Notes: a model not told the origin generated them from the letters alone. A stretch of 64,000 bases of DNA from 21-14-0-10-47-8 sp966211795 (GCA_966211795.1 CBIHNW010000022.1:14004-78003), one strand, 5' to 3'. Shown: positions 16,014-25,520, counted from the first letter of the stretch. A program made the numbers and translations.

Positions 16014-18205
16014 CGTCCGGTCTTTCGATCTGGGCCGGCGTCGAATGCACCGTCAATCGAGTCGGCGATCGCTACTTAGATCAGTGTGCAAGGAGTGGCC
16101 ACGCCAAACGCTTGCAGGATCTCAAGCTCTTCAAGCAGCTTGGGATCGAACGAATCCGCTACCCATTTTTATGGGAAACGATCGAGGCCCAACGCGGACA
16201 AAGAGACTGGAGCTGGGCGGATGAAAGAACCGCTGAACTTCGCGCCTTGGATCTCAAACCAATTGCGGGCTTGCTTCATCATGGCAGCGGCCCCAGCTTC
16301 ACCAATCTTTTAGATCCCGAATTTCCAACTTTATTTGCAGACTATGCTGAGCGCTTCGCCGAACGCTATCCCTGGATCTCAGACTACACCCCGATCAATG
16401 AACCACTGACCACGGCCCGCTTTAGCGCTCTGTATGGACACTGGTATCCTCATCAAAATGAAGCGCCGGCGTTCTTAAAAGCTTTGCAGAATCAGTGCAT
16501 CGCCTCGTTGAAGGCGATGCAGGCCATCCGCCGTATCAATCCGCAAGCGCGCTGGATTCAAACCGAAGACATCGGTCGCGCGCAAGGAACTTTCGAAACA
16601 AAAGAGCAAGTGGCGTTTGAAAATTCCCGCCGCTGGCTTTCGTTTGATTTCTTGTGCGGGCGGATTCAAGATTCGCATCCGCTGTGGAACTATCTTTGCG
16701 ATATCGGCCTTGAAGGAAAAGAGTGGGATTGGTTGCAAGCCCACTTCCGCGCGCCCGATATCTTGGGACTGAATCATTATTTGCTGAGCAATCGCTTTCT
16801 GGATCATCGCCTCGAGCACTATCCACCCGGCTTTCATGGTGGCAACGGTCGACAAGCTTATGCCGACGTCGGCGCAATCGACACCAGAGCGGTGATGCCA
16901 CCACTGCCCGAGAGCATTTTTTTGGAAGTGTGGAATCGCTACCAAATTCCGCTAGCCGTCACCGAAGTGCATCTGCATGGTTTTCGCGAAGATCAGTTGC
17001 GCTGGCTTTGCCAAATTCACAAGGCCGCCACCAGCGTTCGGCAGATGGGCGTTGATATGCGCGCCATCACCGCCTGGAGTTTGCTGGGATCCTTTGATTG
17101 GAACAGCTTGTGCACCAAAGCCGACGGTTTTTACGAATCCGGTATCTTTGATATTCGTGCGCCCCAACCTCGGCCCACGGTTTTGTCGAAGCCACTGCGC
17201 GCTTGGACGCAGGGGGAAGAGTTCGAACATCCACTGCTTTCGCAAGAAGGATGGTGGAAGACGAAGGTGCGCGCAGCCTTTGGACCCGAAAACCCCGCTT
17301 TGCTGGGGCCGCTGACATCGGCGAAGCAAAAACCGATTTTGATCACTGGTGCTCAAGGAACTTTGGGGCGGGCCTTTGCCCGCATCTGCGCTTACCGAAA
17401 TATTCCTTTTCATGCTTTGTGCCGAAAAAAAATGGACATCGCCCAGATCGATCGCGTGCAAAAAACACTGCGCGAGATTCAACCCTGGGCCGTGATCAAT
17501 ACGGCTGGCTACGTGCGCGTCGATGATGCAGAAACCGAAAAAGAGAAATGCTTTCTTGAAAATGTTGTCGGTCCCGAAAATCTCGCCAAAGTCTGCGCCA
17601 ATCTGGAAATTCCCTTCGTGCACTTTTCAAGCGATCTGGTCTTTGATGGTGAGCACGATCAGCCTTATCTTGAAAGTCATCCGGTCTCGCCGCTGAACAC
17701 CTATGGCCGCAGCAAAATGACTTCGGAGCAAAAAGTTCTTTCCGCTTGGCCCAGCAGCTTGATCATTCGCGCCAGCTCTTTCTTCGGGCCGTGGGACGAA
17801 CACAATTTTATCTTCAAATCTTTACGCCAGCTCGCCCAGGGACAATCCGTGTTCGCGGCATCTGATGTCACCATGTCTCCGACCTACGTTCCGGACTTGG
17901 TTCATCTTTGCCTGGATCTTTTGATCGATGGCGAAAGCGGCGTTTTTCATCTCACCAACGACGGTCATATCAGCTGGTCCGAGCTGGCCAGTCTTGCCGC
18001 GCAAATGGCGAAGATTTCCGGATCCGTGGTGGGTCGCCCGCTCGAAGAAATGAATTACGTGGCTCCTCGCCCACGCTTCAGCGCCCTGAAATCCGAGCGC
18101 GTGCGCATCCTTCCTCATTTTGAAGATGCTCTGGGCCGCTACTTTCGAGAATTGGAAATTCCTTTGGATCTCACCCTGACAGCGAAAATGGAGAATCGGA
18201 TATGA
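16010..18205 (+). CDS. GH1-like domain fused to an RmlD-like sugar-nucleotide reductase
   Basis: This 731-residue protein joins two enzymes. Residues 1 to about 410 are a (beta/alpha)8 glycosidase-like domain related to GH1. The acid/base motif is TPINEP (Asn130, Glu131) and a candidate nucleophile is Glu319 in AVTEVHLHG, where GH1 enzymes have TENG. Residues about 440-731 are an extended short-chain dehydrogenase like dTDP-4-dehydrorhamnose reductase. The nucleotide-binding motif is ITGAQGTLGRAF, followed by AVINTAGYVRVDDAE, and the catalytic pair is Tyr565/Lys569 in YGRSK. It overlaps the genes on both sides by four bases. The operon (glycosyltransferase, this fusion, Glf, GalE) suggests making or remodelling a deoxysugar- or galactofuranose-containing glycan. 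The missing TENG glycine leaves hydrolase activity uncertain. Confidence 0.82.
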   Translation: MTSGLSIWAGVECTVNRVGDRYLDQCARSGHAKRLQDLKLFKQLGIERIRYPFLWETIEAQRGQRDWSWADERTAELRALDLKPIAGLLHHGSGPSFTNLLDPEFPTLFADYAERFAERYPWISDYTPINEPLTTARFSALYGHWYPHQNEAPAFLKALQNQCIASLKAMQAIRRINPQARWIQTEDIGRAQGTFETKEQVAFENSRRWLSFDFLCGRIQDSHPLWNYLCDIGLEGKEWDWLQAHFRAPDILGLNHYLLSNRFLDHRLEHYPPGFHGGNGRQAYADVGAIDTRAVMPPLPESIFLEVWNRYQIPLAVTEVHLHGFREDQLRWLCQIHKAATSVRQMGVDMRAITAWSLLGSFDWNSLCTKADGFYESGIFDIRAPQPRPTVLSKPLRAWTQGEEFEHPLLSQEGWWKTKVRAAFGPENPALLGPLTSAKQKPILITGAQGTLGRAFARICAYRNIPFHALCRKKMDIAQIDRVQKTLREIQPWAVINTAGYVRVDDAETEKEKCFLENVVGPENLAKVCANLEIPFVHFSSDLVFDGEHDQPYLESHPVSPLNTYGRSKMTSEQKVLSAWPSSLIIRASSFFGPWDEHNFIFKSLRQLAQGQSVFAASDVTMSPTYVPDLVHLCLDLLIDGESGVFHLTNDGHISWSELASLAAQMAKISGSVVGRPLEEMNYVAPRPRFSALKSERVRILPHFEDALGRYFRELEIPLDLTLTAKMENRI

Positions 18206-19359
18206 TGAAGAAAAAAATAGGCATCGCCGGCGCGGGCTTTGCTGGCGCCATCTTGGCGCGAGAACTGGCCGAAACGGGCAAATACCAAGTCGAGGTTTTC
18301 GACGAACGCGAGCACATCGGTGGCAACTGCCACACTTACCGCGACCCGAAAACGAACGTCATGATTCACCAATACGGCCCGCATATTTTTAACACCAGTC
18401 GCGATGACGTCTGGGCTTATATGAACCGCTGGGCGAAATTCGGTCCCTACATCAACCGGGTCAAAGCCATCACGCACAAAGGGGTTTTCTCACTGCCGAT
18501 GAATCTTTTGACCATCAACCAGTTTTTCGGAAAAATCCTGACCCCCGCGCAAGCCCGAGACTTTGTCGGTGGCCTGGGGGAACGAGGCATCAGCGATCCG
18601 CAAACTTTCGAAGATCAAGCTTTGAAATTTTTAGGTCGAGATTTGTACCAAGCATTTTTCTATGGTTACACCAAAAAACAGTGGGGTCTTGAGCCGAAAG
18701 AATTGCCCGCCTCCATTCTGAAGCGACTGCCGATCCGTTTTAATTATGACGACAGCTACTTTAACCAAAAGTACCAGGGCATTCCCATGGAAGGCTACAC
18801 CCGCATCTTCGAGCAGATTCTGGATCATCCCGCCATTCAGGTTCAGCTGAACCAGCGTCTGACCAGTGATGCAAAAAATGATTTCGATCATCTTTTCTGG
18901 AGCGGACCCCTCGATAAATTCTATCAAAACCAGTTGGGCCGCCTGCAGTACCGCAGTCTTCGCTTTGAACGCTTTGACGAGTCCGGAGATTATCAAGGGA
19001 ACGCCGTCATCAATGATTGCCGGGAAACGGTTCCCTACACCCGCATTTCCGAGCACAAACATTTCACGCCGTGGGAAGAGCATGACCAAACGGTTTGCTT
19101 CCGCGAATTCAGTCAGGACTGCGGTGAAAATGATATTCCGTATTACCCGGTGCGCTTGGGTCGGGATAAGGCGCTGCTCAAAAAATACGTCGATCTCACT
19201 CGGCAAGAAAACAATGTGACCTTCATCGGTCGCCTGGGGACCTACCGCTATCTCGACATGCACGTCGTGGTTGGCGAATCCTTGGATCTTTCCAAAGTTT
19301 GCATCTCGGAAGACAACAACTCGAAATGGCCCAAGTTCGCCCAAGATCCATTGGCGTAA
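18202..19359 (+). CDS. glf: UDP-galactopyranose mutase
   Basis: Glf converts UDP-galactopyranose to UDP-galactofuranose using reduced FAD. The 385-residue protein has an N-terminal dinucleotide fold (GIAGAGFAGAILARELAE, about residues 6-23) and the acidic VEVFDEREHIGGNCHTYRD segment. Typical Glf residues follow: HQYGPHIFNT, YGYTKKQWGLEPKELPASILKRLPIRFNYDDSYFN, and a C-terminal GRLGTYRYLDMHVVV flavin-binding motif. Length is normal for the family (about 370-390). It overlaps the fusion gene by four bases. With galE it supplies UDP-Galf, implying a galactofuranose-containing surface glycan. Confidence 0.95.
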   Translation: MMKKKIGIAGAGFAGAILARELAETGKYQVEVFDEREHIGGNCHTYRDPKTNVMIHQYGPHIFNTSRDDVWAYMNRWAKFGPYINRVKAITHKGVFSLPMNLLTINQFFGKILTPAQARDFVGGLGERGISDPQTFEDQALKFLGRDLYQAFFYGYTKKQWGLEPKELPASILKRLPIRFNYDDSYFNQKYQGIPMEGYTRIFEQILDHPAIQVQLNQRLTSDAKNDFDHLFWSGPLDKFYQNQLGRLQYRSLRFERFDESGDYQGNAVINDCRETVPYTRISEHKHFTPWEEHDQTVCFREFSQDCGENDIPYYPVRLGRDKALLKKYVDLTRQENNVTFIGRLGTYRYLDMHVVVGESLDLSKVCISEDNNSKWPKFAQDPLA

Positions 19360-19371
19360 AGGAGATTTGCA

Positions 19372-20493
19372 ATGAAAGTGCTCGTCACCGGCGGTGCCGG
19401 CTACATCGGCAGTCACGCCGTTAAAACCTTGCTCGATGCCGGGCATGACGTCGTCGTCTACGATGATCTCTCGCATGGATACTTGCAAGCGGTTGATCCC
19501 CGCGCGCAGTTCGTTTGCGCCTCGACGTTGGATCTCAATCAGCTGCAACAGACTTTGCAGCGGTTTTCGATCGAAGCCGTGCTGCACTTTGCGGCCCGGA
19601 TCGAAGTGGCCGAAAGCATGGTGGCCCCCGCCTTGTATTACGAATCCAACGTCACCGGCACGATTCGCCTTTTGCAAGCCATGCAAAAAGAGAACGTGAA
19701 AAAAATTGTTTTTTCGTCGACGGCGGCGGTGTACGGAAATCCGAAACAGATTCCCATTCGCGAGACGGAAGCTTGCCAACCGATCAATCCCTATGGACGA
19801 AGCAAGTGGATCAGCGAAATGATCATTCGCGATTTTTGCCAAGCTTATCAGTTTTCAGCGGCGATCCTTCGCTATTTCAACGTGGCCGGAGCGTGGCCCA
19901 CTGGCGAAATCGGTGAAGATCACAAACCGGAAACTCATTTGATTCCACGAATTTTGAAAGTGGCGCGCGATGGCGGAGAACCGGTCAAGATTTTTGGTTA
20001 TGACTATGGAACACCGGATGGCACCTGCGTGCGAGACTATGTTCACGTCGTGGATCTGGCGCAGGCGCATGCATTGGCGCTTGAAAGCATGAAACCGGGA
20101 CAGCTTGAAATTTTCAATGTCGGCAGTGAATCTGGATTTTCAGTTCGCCAAGTGATTTCGGCCTGCGAAAAAATCACCGGCCGAAAATTGAAAGTGGAAG
20201 AGCATCCACCGCGGGCCGGAGATCCGGCAACCCTGGTGGCAAGCAGCGAAAAGATTCGCCGCGAGCTGCATTGGCAACCACGCTTTGCTAGCCTCGAAAA
20301 AATCATCGAGGACGCTTGGAACTGGCACAGTTTGCACCCATTGGGATATGTCGATGCTACGCGCCCGTCTTCTCTTTTTGCGGCGAACCCAAACCCAAAT
20401 CTGAATCCAAGTTCGAACCCAAGCCTGAACCCGAATTCAAATCCCAATCCGGACTTGAATCAGAGGGTCTCTTCGACCTTGACCGTTGGTTGA
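19372..20493 (+). CDS. galE: UDP-glucose 4-epimerase with a repeat-encoded C-terminal tail
   Basis: GalE interconverts UDP-glucose and UDP-galactose and would feed Glf. GGAG precedes the ATG. The enzyme core (about residues 1-338) has VTGGAGYIGSH at 4-14, FSSTAAVYG, the catalytic Tyr/Lys in NPYGRSK, and GTPDGTCVRDYVHVVDLA. This is the usual whole length. Here it is followed by about 35 extra residues. Residues 339-364 are Asn-Pro/Asn-Leu/Asn-Ser dipeptides encoded by 13 imperfect hexamers (20386-20463), and the last residues lie antisense to the end of the GH43-like gene (34-bp convergent overlap). The tail probably arose by hexamer expansion through the old stop and need not affect activity. 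Confidence 0.94.
   Translation: MKVLVTGGAGYIGSHAVKTLLDAGHDVVVYDDLSHGYLQAVDPRAQFVCASTLDLNQLQQTLQRFSIEAVLHFAARIEVAESMVAPALYYESNVTGTIRLLQAMQKENVKKIVFSSTAAVYGNPKQIPIRETEACQPINPYGRSKWISEMIIRDFCQAYQFSAAILRYFNVAGAWPTGEIGEDHKPETHLIPRILKVARDGGEPVKIFGYDYGTPDGTCVRDYVHVVDLAQAHALALESMKPGQLEIFNVGSESGFSVRQVISACEKITGRKLKVEEHPPRAGDPATLVASSEKIRRELHWQPRFASLEKIIEDAWNWHSLHPLGYVDATRPSSLFAANPNPNLNPSSNPSLNPNSNPNPDLNQRVSSTLTVG
20386..20463 (+). repeat. Imperfect hexanucleotide repeat inside galE
   Basis: Thirteen in-frame hexamers of the form AAYCCR/AAYCTG (for example AACCCA, AATCTG, AACCCG) run from 20386 to 20463 and encode Asn-Pro, Asn-Leu and Asn-Ser pairs. The copies have diverged, so the expansion is old or selected. 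Confidence 0.75.
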
Positions 20494-21800
20494 CCTTGAA
20501 TCATGTCGGCCTCGAGCGGAACCAGCAGAACGCGTCTGGCGTAGCAGATGAATTCTTCTGGAGTTCGCGGCCAACCGCACTTGACCCAACCATCGGGGAT
20601 GTCGGCCTTGAAAATCCCGTGCATCAAGCCCCACAGTTTGCCATTTTCGTCGTAAAAAGGATTCAGGCGTCCCGCCCAAGTCAGACCCAGATCCGCCACC
20701 AATTTTTCGGTGACGTTCAAAAGCTCGCCGTCATCGTTCATGACATGACGGTAAGGCCCAATCGGACCTTCCGACTTTTCTCGGTACATCATGAAATTTC
20801 CGTACTCGGCCACAAAGTCCCCGGCGCTGAAAAAGACCACCCAGTATTCTTTGCCACCAACCTTCATCAGAATGGGATTGGGTCCTTCGACCAAGTAGCC
20901 CGAGTGCTCACCCTGAGGCCCGCGGCGATTGCTGGCACTGAAAATCTTCTGGGGATTTTCCCAAGATGTGTAGCTTGACAATAAAACCGGCTCGCCCACC
21001 GATAAGGTGAGGTCCTCGTTCATTCGGCGCGCGAAAATTTGCGTGGCGTAGGGAAGGCGGCGTCCGTCTGGCAGAACTTTTTCTTCGGTGACCTCTTCGT
21101 AAGCCATCCACATGCAACCATTTTCGTCTCTCCAGGGCTCGCCATTGGCGTCGCGAACCATGCGGCTGCCGTAACCGTGGGCGTGCGCTTGGTCTTCATC
21201 GCGCGAGATCCAGCGGCCATCGGTTGGCGGTTTATTGCCGTGAATCGAACCTAAACTCTTCCACACTTCGCGGATTTTCCCAGTTTCAGGGTGGACCGAG
21301 AATTCGACTTTGAACGAGTGACGGGATCTTCGATAATTGTGATGAGCGACCGAGCAAGGCGCTTCGGGCTCGACCCGGTCCATTTTTCCACCGTGGCCGA
21401 CAAAGGCTCGCTCGAAACTGCCGTCGGCACGCTTTCGGTTGTACACCACCAGCTCGGTGTCCCAAATGGCTTCGGCTTGGTGAAAGGGTTTCATCACCAA
21501 GGGTTTTCCACTGCGGGTCTGCACTTCGATTTCATCAAAAGGGCGAACACCACCTTTCAACATCTCTTCCAAAGTGCGAGTGTAAATCACCCGTCCACCG
21601 GAAAAGTAGAGCGCATAGATGGACGTTCCATCCGGAAGATCGATGCACACAGGAGTGCACGGATCGGCCGTGTCGTCTTTTCCGTCGGTTAAAACTTTGA
21701 TTCTTCTTTCGACCTGAAGGCCCCGATCCTTCTCGAAAAGCCGAGAGAATTTGGGTTCAACAAATGAAAATGCACCGGGCATAGATTGCGCTAAAGACAT
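20460..21800 (-). CDS. GH43-like five-bladed beta-propeller glycosidase
   Basis: This 446-residue protein has repeated short beta-strand motifs typical of GH43/GH130-type propellers. Examples are PVCIDLPDGTSIYALYFSGG, YLVEGPNPILMKVGGKEYWVVFFSAG and a PIGPYRHV repeat end. No signal peptide is visible, so it would be cytoplasmic. Acidic residues that could be catalytic (D39, D42, E137, D410) cannot be assigned without alignment. Starting at ATG 21800 leaves a good GAGGG spacing; the ATG at 21809 is too close to it. It converges on galE with a 34-bp overlap and belongs by position to the glycan locus. GH43 is a fold-level guess; GH130 or GH32/68-like relatives are possible. Confidence 0.6.
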   Translation of the reverse strand: MSLAQSMPGAFSFVEPKFSRLFEKDRGLQVERRIKVLTDGKDDTADPCTPVCIDLPDGTSIYALYFSGGRVIYTRTLEEMLKGGVRPFDEIEVQTRSGKPLVMKPFHQAEAIWDTELVVYNRKRADGSFERAFVGHGGKMDRVEPEAPCSVAHHNYRRSRHSFKVEFSVHPETGKIREVWKSLGSIHGNKPPTDGRWISRDEDQAHAHGYGSRMVRDANGEPWRDENGCMWMAYEEVTEEKVLPDGRRLPYATQIFARRMNEDLTLSVGEPVLLSSYTSWENPQKIFSASNRRGPQGEHSGYLVEGPNPILMKVGGKEYWVVFFSAGDFVAEYGNFMMYREKSEGPIGPYRHVMNDDGELLNVTEKLVADLGLTWAGRLNPFYDENGKLWGLMHGIFKADIPDGWVKCGWPRTPEEFICYARRVLLVPLEADMIQGQPTVKVEETL

Positions 21801-21950
21801 GATGAGCATCCCTCTTGAAAAATTAGATTGTCGGTTCTGATTATTCTTGCGGCAGTGATTTGCGATGTCAGGACGAACATCTAGAAAAATGCATTTGTCT
21901 GCGTTTTCACACGCATTCCGCCTTATCGATTCATGATTTGGTGTGAATTA

Positions 21951-21970
21951 TCACTCTCAAAAAAGAGTGA
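21951..21970. terminator. Short hairpin downstream of the ZrgA-like gene
   Basis: TCACTCT (21951-21957) pairs with AGAGTGA (21964-21970) around CAAAAA. It lies six bases past the stop of the leftward gene at 21976. The remaining bases to 21800 show no other feature. There is no T-run outside the stem, so termination is only suggested. Confidence 0.35.
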
Positions 21971-21975
21971 ACCCG

Positions 21976-22509
21976 TTATTTCAAATCCAAAACCAAGGGT
22001 GAACCTTTGAACTCGGCACTTTTCTGAATGCTGCCGGCCAGGACCGTGATGTCGAGATCATGCAAATGCGGAAGGCTTGAAAAGTCGACTTTGACTTGGC
22101 TGCCAACCGGCGAGCGCTTGCAGGTGACTGTGTAATTTGCCGCCCAGTCGGAATGCTGACTGATTTCTTTTTCGCCGGCTTCAGCCACTTGGCCGATGTT
22201 TTCTTTTTGAATCTGGCAACCCAGAGCTTCGTCAAAAATGATCATCGTGCCGATATCCGACTCAAAGTGATGGACGGCTTCCGCCAAAGTTTTCTGGTCT
22301 TTTTTGCTTTGCGCCCGGTGCTCAAAACCCAGAATGCTTTCCGCCGCCGCCTTGAATTCAATCTTCCCTTTGCTGTCATCAAAGGCAATGGCCAGGCTGC
22401 CACTGCCATGCGAGTGAGCCGCGTGTTCTCGATGCGCCCAAGCCTGGGTGGTGGTGAAGCATAGTGCGATAGCGAATCCAATCTTGATTTGATGATTGGC
22501 AAATTTCAT
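21976..22509 (-). CDS. ZrgA-like (DUF2796) periplasmic zinc-associated protein
   Basis: ZrgA-type proteins are periplasmic, histidine-rich helpers of zinc uptake. The 177-residue protein has a signal peptide (cleavage near TTTQAWA-HRE, about residue 25), then a short His-rich stretch (HREHAAHSHGSGSL). The family core includes LAIAFDDSKGKIEFKAAAESILGFEH and the C-terminal VDFSSLPHLHDLDITVLAG. Two cysteines (LGCQ, VTCKR) probably form a disulphide. AAGGA precedes the ATG. Its start is 53 bp from the divergent cphA start; no Zur-type operator was recognised there. No zinc ABC transporter gene is adjacent. Confidence 0.75.
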   Translation of the reverse strand: MKFANHQIKIGFAIALCFTTTQAWAHREHAAHSHGSGSLAIAFDDSKGKIEFKAAAESILGFEHRAQSKKDQKTLAEAVHHFESDIGTMIIFDEALGCQIQKENIGQVAEAGEKEISQHSDWAANYTVTCKRSPVGSQVKVDFSSLPHLHDLDITVLAGSIQKSAEFKGSPLVLDLK

Positions 22510-22562
22510 GAGGCGATCCTTTTCATCAGAAATTTCGAGCCTGAGTTGATTCTAAAAGGTTC

Positions 22563-25487
22563 ATGTTAAAAGTCAAAGATCCAAGTTTGCAATATCCATT
22601 GAAAATTGCCACCAACACCACAGAAAGATTTGTTGATCCGCAAGAAAATGGTCTGAAGATTGCACTTTTTAAACTCCAGCGTCCTGTCTCACAGAGCTTT
22701 TTAAAAGCTTTGGCAGGACATTGCGAAATTTTCCCTATTGATGGGGAAGACTTCCCCAAGCCATGGACGACGGAGAGTATTGTGCAAATTCATTCAATTA
22801 GAACCATCAATGGACCGAATGTTTATCATGACCGCCCCGTGATCGTCATGAAGGTGGACCTGCAAAATTGGACCGACGTTCCAAGCTCGGACATCCCTCA
22901 CTTCCTGGACAATCTTCTTCGATTTCTACCAAATCTGCACAGCCACACTTGTTCGCCTGGATACGCCGGCGGTTTTATTGAACGCCTGAAAAAAGGCACC
23001 TACATGGCCCACATCATCGAGCACATCGCACTTGAGCTCAGCGTGATGGCCCAAATCGGGGTCACCTACGGGAAAACCAGGTATGCCGGACAGCCCGGGC
23101 ATTATGAAATCACCACGCGATTTCAGAATGAAAATGGCATGATCTGCTGCTTGCGAAATGCGGTCCTTCTGGCCGAAGCCGCGGCGACCTCGCAACTTTT
23201 TGATCTGGAGAAAGCGCTGGTCCAAGTCAAAGCCGGATGCGGCAAGGGTCTTCTCGGCCCCAGTTCCGAAGCCATCATCGCCGCGGCTCAAAAAAGAAAT
23301 ATTCCATATCGACGTCTGGCCCAAAACAGTTTGATCCAATTGGGATACGGAAAAAAATCTCAGCGCGTGCAAACCGCGATCACCGATCACACCAGTCTGG
23401 TGGCGGCGGATATCGCTCAGGATAAATTCTTGACCAAAAAAATATTGCAGGATCACTTCATTCCGGTGCCCGAGGGCATCGTGGTTTCCAATCTGATTGA
23501 ACTGCAAGAAGCCGTTCGGCAGATCTCTCCACCTTACGCGATCAAGCCATTTGACGGCCATCATGGCCAAGGCGTCAGTCTGAACCTGCAGTCATGGGAA
23601 GATATTTCTTTAGCGTTCGAGTTTGCGAAAAGATTTTCAGAATCAGTTTTACTGGAAGAAATGTGTCAGGGATTTGATTACCGCATCTTGGTGATCAACG
23701 GTAAAATGGTCGCGGCCGCGCGCCGAACACCTCCGTCGATTCAGGGAAATGGCAGCGACACCATTCGCCAGCTAATCGACCAGACTAATGCTGACCCCCG
23801 CCGCGGCCAAGGCCACGATGCGGTTTTGACCCGGATTGAAATCGATGATCTTTTGATCGTGCATTTGCAAAAACAAAATCTCACATTGGATTCGGTCCCG
23901 CCGCGGGATCAAAACGTCGTGCTGCGGGAAAACGCCAATCTCAGCGGCGGCGGAACTGCCGAAGACGTCACCGACCTGATTCATCCGGACATCAAAGCGC
24001 TTTGCGAACGTACGGCCCGCATCGCCGGTCTCGACATCTGCGGCATTGACTTGATTCACGAAAATCCAGACGCCCCACTGGGAGATAAAACCAAAGTCAT
24101 CGAAGTCAATGCCGGTCCCGGACTGCGGATGCATCTTTCGCCGAATCTGGGACAGGCGCGCGCCGTCGGCGATCACATCATTGACATGCTTTACCCGCAA
24201 CCAGAGTCCGGACGCATCCCGATCCTGTCCATCACCGGCACCAACGGCAAGACCACGGTCGCGCGCATGCTGCACAAAATATTTTCGGTGAACAAACGAA
24301 TTCATGTCGGAATGACCACCACGGATGGAATCTGGATCGGTCCGCAAAAGATATTCTCAGGTGATACGACCGGACCGAAATCTGCGCAGGCCGTCTTGGC
24401 TGATCCCAAGGTGGACGTCGCGGTTCTCGAGGTCGCGCGTGGTGGATTGCTGCGTGGGGGACTGGCTTATGATTGGTCCGATATTTCTGTCGTCACCAAC
24501 ATCCGGGCCGATCATATCGGACAGGACGGGATCGAAGACATCCAGGACTTGATCTGGATCAAATCGTTGGTAGCCGAACGCGTTCGCGAAGGCGGCACGC
24601 TGGTGCTCAATGCGGATGATGAGCCCGCTTTGAATCTGCGTGAAAATCCAAGAGTCCGAAAAGCGCCGCGAGACATCTTTCTCTTTTCAAATCGCGCAGA
24701 CAATCCAGTGATTCAAGAACACATCAGCAAAGGTCTCAGCGCCTGCTGGTTGGAAGATGGTTTTGTCTGCATTCAACATCGAAAATTAAAGGGGCCCCTT
24801 TTTCAGATTAGCGACGTGCCTTCGGCTTTGAATGGTCTTGCCGAATTTCAAGTCTCGAACGTCACGGCGGTCGTGGCGGCGGCAATCTCTGCGGGGCTGC
24901 CGGTCCCGCAAATCATCGAGGGCCTTCGCTCGTTCCAACCGACCCAGGAAAACACCGGACGACTGAACATCTTTCGGGTGGATCAAAGCTACGTGATTTT
25001 AGACTACGGTCACAATCAAGACGCGATCCAGTCGATTGGACGCATGCTTGAAAAATTTCCGGGTTACACCAAGACCGCAGTGATCAGTCTGCCCGGAGAC
25101 CGCAGCGATGATCTCATTGAAAGCACCGGCCGCAGCATCCACTCTTACTTCGATCGCTTTATCCTGAAGGACGATCAGGACCTGCGCGGTCGAAAACCCG
25201 GCGAAGTTGCCAGTCGGTTGAAGAAGGGCATTGAATCGGCGGAGACCGGCCCAGTTTGCGAGCTGATTCCTGATGAAGTGCAGGCCATTGGTTACGCCCT
25301 TGAAAGCCGCCGCCCCCACGAAATCGTGACGGTGTTTTACGAGAATCTAAAGTCCGCATTGCAAGTCCTTCATAAATTCGATCCCCTTCCCGTCTCGACC
25401 ATCGTTCGCCTGGATGAAGATGCGTCTGCGGAACGAGCGTTTCGCAAATCCAACAAAGAGGACCTTCATCATTCGTTTTCATTTTAG
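22563..25487 (+). CDS. cphA: Cyanophycin synthetase with N-terminal extension
   Basis: CphA builds cyanophycin, an Asp backbone with Arg side chains, from amino acids and ATP; it is a nitrogen and carbon reserve. The 974-residue protein has an N-terminal domain (RTINGPNVYHDRPVIVMKVDL, CSPGYAGGFIERLKKGTYMAHIIEHIALEL), an ATP-grasp domain (about 290-540; IKPFDGHHGQGV, VIEVNAGPGLRMH) and a Mur-ligase-like domain with the P-loop ITGTNGKTT at 557-565. About 75 extra residues precede the position where family members normally begin; there is no internal ATG at that point, so the extension looks real. AAAAGG precedes the start. cphB follows after 33 bp, giving a synthesis/degradation pair. Confidence 0.94.
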   Translation: MLKVKDPSLQYPLKIATNTTERFVDPQENGLKIALFKLQRPVSQSFLKALAGHCEIFPIDGEDFPKPWTTESIVQIHSIRTINGPNVYHDRPVIVMKVDLQNWTDVPSSDIPHFLDNLLRFLPNLHSHTCSPGYAGGFIERLKKGTYMAHIIEHIALELSVMAQIGVTYGKTRYAGQPGHYEITTRFQNENGMICCLRNAVLLAEAAATSQLFDLEKALVQVKAGCGKGLLGPSSEAIIAAAQKRNIPYRRLAQNSLIQLGYGKKSQRVQTAITDHTSLVAADIAQDKFLTKKILQDHFIPVPEGIVVSNLIELQEAVRQISPPYAIKPFDGHHGQGVSLNLQSWEDISLAFEFAKRFSESVLLEEMCQGFDYRILVINGKMVAAARRTPPSIQGNGSDTIRQLIDQTNADPRRGQGHDAVLTRIEIDDLLIVHLQKQNLTLDSVPPRDQNVVLRENANLSGGGTAEDVTDLIHPDIKALCERTARIAGLDICGIDLIHENPDAPLGDKTKVIEVNAGPGLRMHLSPNLGQARAVGDHIIDMLYPQPESGRIPILSITGTNGKTTVARMLHKIFSVNKRIHVGMTTTDGIWIGPQKIFSGDTTGPKSAQAVLADPKVDVAVLEVARGGLLRGGLAYDWSDISVVTNIRADHIGQDGIEDIQDLIWIKSLVAERVREGGTLVLNADDEPALNLRENPRVRKAPRDIFLFSNRADNPVIQEHISKGLSACWLEDGFVCIQHRKLKGPLFQISDVPSALNGLAEFQVSNVTAVVAAAISAGLPVPQIIEGLRSFQPTQENTGRLNIFRVDQSYVILDYGHNQDAIQSIGRMLEKFPGYTKTAVISLPGDRSDDLIESTGRSIHSYFDRFILKDDQDLRGRKPGEVASRLKKGIESAETGPVCELIPDEVQAIGYALESRRPHEIVTVFYENLKSALQVLHKFDPLPVSTIVRLDEDASAERAFRKSNKEDLHHSFSF

Positions 25488-25520
25488 AGAAGTGCGAATT
25501 TATTTTTTAAGAGGTAAGAC

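Noticed and set aside
18631..19842. 403-codon open frame on the minus strand
   Set aside because: It lies antisense to glf and galE, both unmistakable. Its composition (runs of Arg, His, Phe) is that of a reverse-complement frame, and it has no motif.
22510..22562. Zur operator between the ZrgA-like gene and cphA
   Set aside because: No AT-rich dyad of Zur type is present in the 53-bp spacer.
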